A stretch of DNA of 64,000 nucleotides from positions 62,001 to 126,000 of the forward strand of contig OY829330.1 in assembly GCA_963691655.1 (NCBI GenBank), written 5' to 3'. This DNA comes from Toxonevra muliebris (lineage: Eukaryota > Arthropoda > Insecta > Diptera > Pallopteridae). The position numbers and the translations under genes were made by a program. Positions 58,031 to 64,000 of the stretch are shown here, piece by piece (the stretch's first letter is position 1; every line of letters begins with the position of its first letter). The notes beneath the pieces were generated by a model. That model worked only from the letters and a program-made list of their open reading frames with translations. It made no database searches and had not been told where the DNA came from.

Positions 58031-59035
58031 TCTGTGTCTCCGAATCCGCGCAAAATTCAATCAACAAATAAAAAGTTTTCAAGTTTACGTTAAGCCGTTC
58101 GACCCGTCGGCCGTTCGTAGAATTAATAAAATCTAATCTCTTCCCACACTGTTTTCATCGCGAAATGCACATCGCTAGTACAATGGCGAAACATCTATAA
58201 AAAAAAGACATGTGCGTGCTGAAAGGAAAACTGAAATTTAACATAAAAAAGTGAAAGTTATAGAATTGTGAATCGTAATAAACTTAAAAGGCACAGAAAA
58301 AGAAGTAAACACAAAAAGGGAATCAACCAAATTGTTGATGGCTACGGTAGACTGCGACTCTAGCGCAATAAAAAATTCGCAAATCTGTACAAAAACCTAA
58401 TTTGTGGCTGTGAAAAAATTAAAAAAAATACCCTTAAATTGTTGAAGACACCAAAAAAAAGACTAAAAGGGTAACGTGTAACAAGGTCATGTTCTGGTGA
58501 ATTTTCTTTTTCGACGATACCACTCACATTGTTATTAAGAAAATTACGTATGAGGCCAACGTTGACATCAACGTTACACCACGCAAAAAGGGAAACATCA
58601 TCATCAGTAGCGCACCACCAACAGCAATGACAGCAGTTTCCGCACAATATGAAGTTCACACGCAACTACAAATGGTCAATGCACCTACACTTCATCAGCA
58701 ACTGCCAGACCAACATCGGCAATTCCGGTAGCTGCAACAACAACATCAGCAATTCCAGCAACCGCAGACGCATGTTATCATCAACAGCGTCAGAGACATC
58801 ATCTATACTATTAGAATCAACCACAGCAACAGCAACCACATCATAAGCAGCATAATAATCAACAGCAACACCATCATCAACAACAACATCCTCAACACCA
58901 GCAACAGGAGCACCATCAGGATCAGCGTCACCACCGTCAACAGCAAGGTCATAACGACAGCAGCAGCGCCTGCACCAAACCCCAACAACTACGTTCAACA
59001 CCCCCCAGTGTAAGAAAATCCAGGGATATGATGAA
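58031..59035 (+). other. Leader and first exon of the small element
   Basis: A long leader with A-rich DNA, then CAG/CAA/CAT-rich DNA (58680-58980). It ends ATATGATGAA and then GTAAGTTGG, a strong splice donor after 59035, with two ATGs at 59028 and 59031 just before it. An ATG at 58628 opens a short frame that soon meets TAG, so the Gln/His-rich translation is interrupted and probably not a protein. Confidence 0.6.
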
Positions 59036-61075
59036 GTAAGTTGGAACTTATTCTAGTAAAATATCCACTGCATTATATGTACTAAATAGGTACAAAAGTA
59101 CATTTTTACGGTTGTACCTTCCATTGAATAGGTACGTACAAAAGTACAATCTCCCATTTTTCACATAACTCATTATGTATAAATTTACCACAAAATAAAA
59201 TTTCTCAAATTCACAGTATTATTTACCGAAATTACGGTAAATAATATAAATCCGATATGCACTTATATGCGCTTAAGTACATATATAAAACGTGGCGCTT
59301 TTTCCAATTCCGTTGGTACCGCTGTCGCAAAAATCTCTATATGTATACAGTAAGTACCGCAAATGGTACATACATACAAATGCTGCTGCGTCTCATTATA
59401 TACTCTTAAAATATACATTATAAAACATTACGAAGTACTTTCGTTGTTGGTTTTACCTACGCAATTCAACTTAATTCGTCAGGTACAAGCAAAATTATTT
59501 TCGATTATTGCTTGAGATCTCTCTCTTTAAGCGAACTTTGGTCTGTTTGCTCGCTTTTCTGCATTAAATACAAAATTTTGCATAAGCTTGTACAAACGCT
59601 TTGAGTTATAAAAAAAAAACTCAACAGTAGTTACATTACATTTGCATGCACGTTATCCAAACACATTTTCTCTTTCTCTCTCTCTGTTCATATTTCTAGT
59701 TTCAGTTGGGTTGCTATATTTCAAAAAAAAAAAAAAAATTTTTTTCAATAGTTTACGTGACACTGAAATCTTAATCTACATTTACATAATTCTCTAACAC
59801 TACAGTAAACCCTCGTTTACGTATTCTCATATTTCGATTGTAATTGGTAATTTGGCAATTTACTACGTGAAGTAAACTTTCGTTTAAATAGTTGAAACCC
59901 CATTTCACATTTTTTATCAAAATGATTTAATTACGGAAGTAAACCCCAGCCAAATGTTGCGAAATTTTCTCCCTGGCAGGGTAGCTATCGCTTATGATGA
60001 ATCACGCGAAACCCAGTTCACGCCGAGCATCCGAATCCAATCCCCTGGATTTTGTTATGCGTCGGATTTAGCTTATTGCGCTTGCCTTTGTATCCGCACT
60101 CATGGGAAGGACACTCCCGATCCTCTCATCCCTGGGTGGCAAAGGTCAAGTGGCTCCTACTCTGCATACAATAAGCATTCAGCGGGTAGAACCCCAGCGG
60201 TTAGCCACCAAAAAAAAAAAAAAACAATCTAACTCAAAACCATCGTACTCCTTCGATGGATACACTCAAGCCGAGCATACAAATCCTATCCCCTGGATTT
60301 TATTATACGTTGGAATGAGCTTATTGCACTTGCCTTTGTATCCGCACTCCAGGGAAGGACATTCCCGATCCTCTCATCCCTGAGTGGCAAAGGACAAGTG
60401 GCTCCTACTCTGCATACAATAAGCCTTCCGCGGTTACCACTCTAAGTCGGAAAAAGCTTACTGTGCTTGCCTTTTCACAAGAGAAAGACATCTCCGACCC
60501 CTCTCATCTCTTGGCTGCAAAAGGTTAAGTGGCTCCTCTGCAACATTAAGCTTTTCACCGCTAATAACATCTCTATATCCAAACTCAATTGTGGCGCCGA
60601 CATTCTTCATACAGCCAACTTTCGCAATCAGACCGGAATAATTACCCTGCCCCCACTAAGGTTGTATCTTACCATCCGCGTAAGAACAATCTTACTCTAA
60701 TTTTTCAAAACTCATTTGAAAAAAGTGGCCGTCAGCCACAGGTTTACAAACAAACTTTTGCTTCCCACGCAAAAGTTTCATCCAACAGCTTCCCATGCTT
60801 TCGATTACCAGTTACTAAAATCTCATTTTTCCTTCCACAGATCATTGAAAACTGCTCACCAATGCATACTGCTCCAGCTAAAAACGACAGATCACACCCC
60901 CGTGGCCCACCGAAATACATGTCACACCAAGATCGACCTAGAACCCCCCAGCCGAAGACGTCGCCGTGCACGCTGTATACTCCACTCAGCCATGCAAACG
61001 CTCCAGCAGCTTCAGACTTCCATGAATATTGCACTAGTGCAAGGGGGCCGCCATGTTGAAACGAGTTTCAACTAA
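59028..61075 (+). CDS. Predicted two-exon ORF of the small element
   Basis: Exon 1 is 59028-59035 (ATG ATG AA), exon 2 is 60841-61075 after CCTTCCACAG. The phases match, giving about 80 codons. The protein would be basic and Arg-rich in the middle, contain a few Cys/His, and end with a frame through LQQLQTSMNIALVQGGRHV into the 3' LTR. The end resembles the frame after ORF3 of BEL-2 (LQDVIEVAPMQGGRDV), so both may descend from one 3' ORF. Here the zinc knuckles are missing. No function is claimed. Confidence 0.55.
59806..59900 (+). repeat. pogo/Tigger-like terminus inside the intron
   Basis: TACAGTAAACCCTCGTTTACG resembles pogo/Tigger ends. No opposite end is seen. Confidence 0.3.
60021..60560 (+). 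repeat. Tandem repeats in the small element's intron
   Basis: Two and a half units with GCCGAGCAT, CCCCTGGATTTT, GCTTGCCTTTGTATCCGCAC, CCGATCCTCTCATC and AAGTGGCTCCTACTCTGC, starting near 60021, 60270 and 60441. They lie inside the predicted intron 59036-60840. Confidence 0.8.
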
Positions 61076-61455
61076 TGCGTCTGCTTATGTTTTGCTGTTG
61101 TGTTTGCTTATGTTAATTTTGTTCATGTGTCGCTCATATTTTCAAATTGTTTAAAATTTACATAAATTCCTTCTGTTCTATTACATACATTTATTGAAAT
61201 CTAGTACTTGTACTAAAAGATGTTAACTTTAAGCTTTTATCTTTATAATTCCAAGTCTGTTATTTTATTGTGGCAACGGCTATAAAAGCCCCCACTTATT
61301 AATTATTACTAAGTCTCTTTAAGTCTCTTCACTATAACCCTTATAGTTACACCCGCGAATCCGAATCGCCTCAAGCACTATTCTATTTCTAAATAAAATT
61401 AATTATAACGTTGAAGAAAAATATGTTCTTTCATTTATACGTTAATAATTAAACA
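61054..61455 (+). terminator. 3' LTR of the small element, with polypurine tract
   Basis: Same 402 bp as the 5' LTR. GCAAGGGGGCCGCCA precedes it, the likely plus-strand primer, nearly the same as in BEL-2. AATAAA at 61402-61407 is the likely polyadenylation signal. Confidence 0.85.
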
Positions 61456-61599
61456 AATGACATTTACATTTGTTGAAACTCATATTAAGAAAACTATACT
61501 TCATACAATCAATCTTAGTTATGATGAAAAAAATAGAGAAATACGCGACTAATCAAAATTTTTTAAAATCATGAATCATGATAAATATTTGAATTTAAT

Positions 61600-62280
61600 A
61601 TTTTTAGCAAATGATTTTGTGGTTCAATGTTAAAACAAGGAAAGTCATTAAATTTCAAATAATCTTGGGCCAACAAAATCCTCAGTATCACCGGACTCAA
61701 AAAAAAAAAAAAAAAAGTAGAACGCTTGCCCAGCCACTGCAAATAAAACCTAACGAGTTAGAAGATAATGCAATGAAAGGTGCAAAGTTCAACGGGATAG
61801 AGATTACCTACAAATTTACACTAAGAGAAGCTATAAATAATATCTATGACAGACTACAGTTGAGTTGGAGAACTGAGTACAACACTATATCGCAGTTTAA
61901 AGGAATAATCTATGAAAACTGTATTCAAATTTGCTCAAAAACCCTTGATTTAATAACAACGCTTTCAAATCGGTAAACCCTAAGAACATAAGAAAATTGA
62001 ACACAGCATTATTTGTATACAGTTTCTGCAAAGAGGCTTTAAGTAGAATGAAAATTATTGACAGCAACTTGTGCCACTCTTGCAATATTATTGAAGACAC
62101 TGACCACATAATCTTTAAATGTTCTAAGCATTTGTTAATTAGGCAATCACTCATTCACAAAAAGCAATCAAGAAATCTTACAGACTTTATGCAGATCAAG
62201 AACATCTATCACATTAGCATACTTAAAAATTTCATACATCAATCAAATACCGAATTATAAAACTATTTAATTTAATTTTA
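61600..62280 (+). pseudogene. LINE ORF2 C-terminal fragment
   Basis: Two frames (61740-61976 and 61997-62260) read WRTEYNTISQFKGIIYEN and then CHSCNIIEDTDHIIFKCSKH. The second is the Cys/His group found after RNase H in I, R1, LOA and jockey-type LINEs. It is 5' truncated, frame-broken and sits inside the hAT-like element right of the LTR element. Confidence 0.6.
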
Positions 62281-62810
62281 TTAATTGGTGATGGCGATAT
62301 AATTCCTTGTAATCGGGCCAAATCAGTCTTCATGCCTTTCTGCAAGCAAAAAGCTCATGGAGCAACTCTAAAGCTACAAAAAGAAAATTAAGCCAAAACT
62401 CGGTATGTATTTACACTTACTCAATTTTGTTATAAATTTATCTATTTTTTCTTAGCAGTTGACTCCTTTTCTTTTTTTTACCTTCAAAAAAATTCTTTGA
62501 TATTCCGCCTAAATAAAAGTCGAGCGCGATTGAAAAAAATGTGTATGTATACGCAAATTGCTTTTAACAAAGAAAGGAAAAGAAAAGGGAAGTAAAATAT
62601 GTAAGCAAAATGCTGAATTGAGTACACGGTTGCAACTTTTCGAATGGTTTTCTATTCCTTGTCAATATTTATATTCTTTTCAAGTTTTCTTTTTGTAAAG
62701 CTTTTCGCAAAACGTCATTTCGTGCTTCTAAATCGTCCAATCGTCATTTGGCTCTGAAATCGTCCAAATGACGTAGCGGTCGTCCATCTGGCAACGCTGC
62801 TGATAAGTTA

Positions 62811-62917
62811 CAAATGGTCTTGCATCATTGCAAATGCAAATTTTCATTGCATATCACATATATTTGTTGTTGTGGTAGCAGAAAAACTTTGCATTTGCAA
62901 TGGTGCAAGACCGTTTG
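62811..62917. repeat. MITE-like inverted repeat, 30-nt arms
   Basis: CAAATGGTCTTGCATCATTG (start of the left arm, 62811-62840) is matched inverted at 62888-62917 with two mismatches in 30. It is related to the TTTGCAATG segments at 30.6, 31.9 and 33.1 kb. Confidence 0.75.
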
Positions 62918-63057
62918 CACCAAATCGAGAATAGGACTATTATAAAACTACAATGGGATACCAAATTTCTAATATTGGCGATGATCCAACTAGGACATTA
63001 AATAAGAATCACTCTAATTTATATATGAGCTAGTAAGTTAAATATGTATGTTAATAC

Positions 63058-63193
63058 CTTTGAAACATATTTATAGTCTTTGAAATGTATAAGACCACCA
63101 GTTGCTTGCAAATATTTTAAAGTATTCCTCAGCGATCTACCGGTACATCCTTGATTACCATGCGAAACGCTACAATCCACTATTTGTTGCGGA
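63058..63193 (-). CDS. C1A cysteine protease exon (QQIVDCS region)
   Basis: Minus strand, 136 nt between a TTTTTTTCCAATTTAG acceptor and an AAG/GTATTA donor. It encodes PQQIVDCSVSHGNQGCTGRS and LRNTLKYLQATGGL, the classic papain-family block. The family normally has GCxGG; here the last Gly is Arg (AGA), a change worth noting. It resembles, from memory, Drosophila CG5367; I did not compare sequences. The reading phase at the start is 2, so two bases of the first Ser codon come from the preceding exon. Confidence 0.9.
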
Positions 63194-63943
63194 CTAAATT
63201 GGAAAAAAATAAGCACCAAATTGATTAGTAGTTACCATAAAATTTCGAATTGCGGAAAAATATTACAAATTGATCTATTTATGTAAAGTGATTTATAGAA
63301 AATTGTTTGTATAAACTAGGTTAGTTAGATAACACACTTCCTAAACTAAAATTCCATCCTGATTAAAAATTTATAGTGGTTTTTCCTGATCCAAAAATAA
63401 ATGTTTATAAAACGTTGTTTCTAAAAGATGAAGTTTCCGTTAAAATCGTCATATTCTGTCGTATAATTTTGTGTGAAAAATGAGAGGGTTTATGACAAAG
63501 AGGATATAGCACCAAATAAGACAGCTTGTGAATTGACCAAATATAAATAAGTAATGAAGAAAAATGTGGGAATCATTTATAACGTAAATAAATTTGTGGG
63601 TACAATTATAAATTTAGCTTTAATTTGGTGAGTGGTTCCTTCTTATTAACAAAGTACCTATGTGTTTTGCCCCCTTCCCCCATGCCTATGCTCATGGATA
63701 CGTCCCTTTCATTGTTATGTCATAAACATTTTTTTGTATGAATTAAACCTTCATGTCGCTGCTTTTGAATTAAGGCATTTTTATGTCCAAATTTCATAGG
63801 GTGTTCTGTATTTGAACTTATTTTTAATTTCTTTCTTATACTATTATTATACTATATTTAACATATATATGACATAAATCAAGTATTCATTGATATAATT
63901 TATAACCCAACAATTTTAAAAAGTAATATTCTCTTAAGCTCTA
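63194..63943 (-). other. Intron between protease exons
   Basis: AT-rich, with no supported coding part. A small exon that fixes the reading phase between 63944 and 63193 could be hidden here. Confidence 0.5.
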
Positions 63944-64000
63944 AAGCTTATAAACTTGACCATCAATACTTTCTGCTATACTGAATGCATAGCAGGAACC
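63944..64000 (-). CDS. C1A cysteine protease exon with catalytic Cys (partial)
   Basis: The minus strand at the window edge reads GSCYAFSIAESIDGQVYK, the papain-family active-site segment; the nucleophile is the Cys at 63994-63992. The exon continues beyond the window on its 5' side. Its 3' end is unclear: the frame meets TAG at 63943-63941, and no strong donor with the phase needed by 63193 is seen, so a small exon may lie in 63194-63940 or the copy may be damaged here. Confidence 0.8.

Larger units (their letters stand above)
57604..61455 (+). mobile_element. Small LTR element without pol, 3852 bp
   Basis: Two 402-bp LTRs that look identical base for base, a 5-bp TSD AATGA on both sides (57599-57603 and 61456-61460), a primer site starting at 58006 and a polypurine tract before 61054. 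No protease, RT or integrase is present, so it must be moved by another element. Shared primer site and polypurine tract point to BEL-2-type elements. LTR identity implies recent insertion. Confidence 0.9.
57236..62799. mobile_element. hAT-like element hosting an LTR element
   Basis: Ends CAGTGTTGCCAGA and, inverted, CAGCGTTGCCAGA, flanked by the perfect 8-bp repeat CTGATAAG (57228-57235 and 62800-62807). Without the nested LTR element it would be about 1.7 kb. CGTCATTT and CGTCCAAA motifs repeat near both ends, as subterminal sites do in hAT elements. No transposase is recognised inside. It lies in the 10.5-kb intron of the protease gene. Confidence 0.85.

Noticed and set aside
58628..59035. 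Gln/His-rich host-gene exon captured by the small LTR element
   Set aside because: The translation crosses two frames and meets TAG codons. CAG/CAT-rich leader DNA explains it equally well. A comparison with host genes would be needed.

Overview
The window looks like AT-rich nuclear DNA of an insect, most likely a fly. The transposon families (Ty3/gypsy, BEL/Pao, LOA-like and I-like LINEs, hAT-like elements, Helitron) are typical of Diptera. The only host gene I can support is a papain-family cysteine protease that resembles, from memory, a Drosophila gene. I cannot name the species. There is no sign of bacterial gene organisation.

Layout from left to right. 0.65-5.4 kb: a decayed Ty3/gypsy element with gag, protease, reverse transcriptase, RNase H and integrase. 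8.0-17.5 kb: a minus-strand BEL/Pao element (BEL-1) split by a plus-strand LOA-like LINE. That LINE is a chimera: 5' UTR, ORF1 and EN-RT of one copy run straight into EN-RT-RNase H of a related copy. 17.5-23.3 kb: a possible piggyBac-like remnant, a hAT-like element with an 8-bp target-site duplication (TSD) holding a second, smaller hAT-like MITE with its own 8-bp TSD, a minus-strand I-like LINE fragment with a TAA-rich tail, and a fold-back element. 23.6-28.3 kb: a second BEL/Pao element (BEL-2, minus) that has lost gag but carries a zinc-knuckle ORF between integrase and the 3' LTR, opening at a splice acceptor. 29-33.4 kb: direct repeats and a 1253-bp tandem duplication that carries a piggyBac-like MITE. 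34.3-36.3 kb: a 2.0-kb solo LTR (4-bp TSD) packed with minisatellites. 37.6-49.6 kb: a plus-strand BEL-1 copy whose 5' LTR region holds a 6-kb block ending in a Helitron 3' terminus and containing a Helitron N-terminal coding fragment. 49.9-51.9 kb: an inverted copy of the 30-kb repeat and a hAT end.

52-64 kb: the host gene, minus strand. Three exon pieces of a C1A cysteine protease are at 64000-63944 (catalytic Cys), 63193-63058 and 52598-52438, with a 10.5-kb intron between the last two. That intron holds tRNA-headed SINE-like copies, a hAT-like element (57236-62799, 8-bp TSD) and, inside the hAT, a 3.85-kb LTR element (57604-61455) with 402-bp LTRs identical by eye and a 5-bp TSD. This LTR element has no pol. 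It has a predicted intron (59036-60840) whose splicing joins an ATG-ATG exon end in frame to a 3' ORF that runs into the LTR.

How the parts connect. BEL-2 and the LTR element at 57.6 kb share a polypurine tract, a primer-site core and a 3' ORF behind a splice acceptor, so they look like an autonomous/non-autonomous pair. The SINE-like copy at 56.8 kb shares its 3' tail with the LOA-like LINE at 8.5-16.1 kb, which suggests a LINE/SINE partnership. Nearly all pol-bearing elements here are dead; the small LTR element appears recent.
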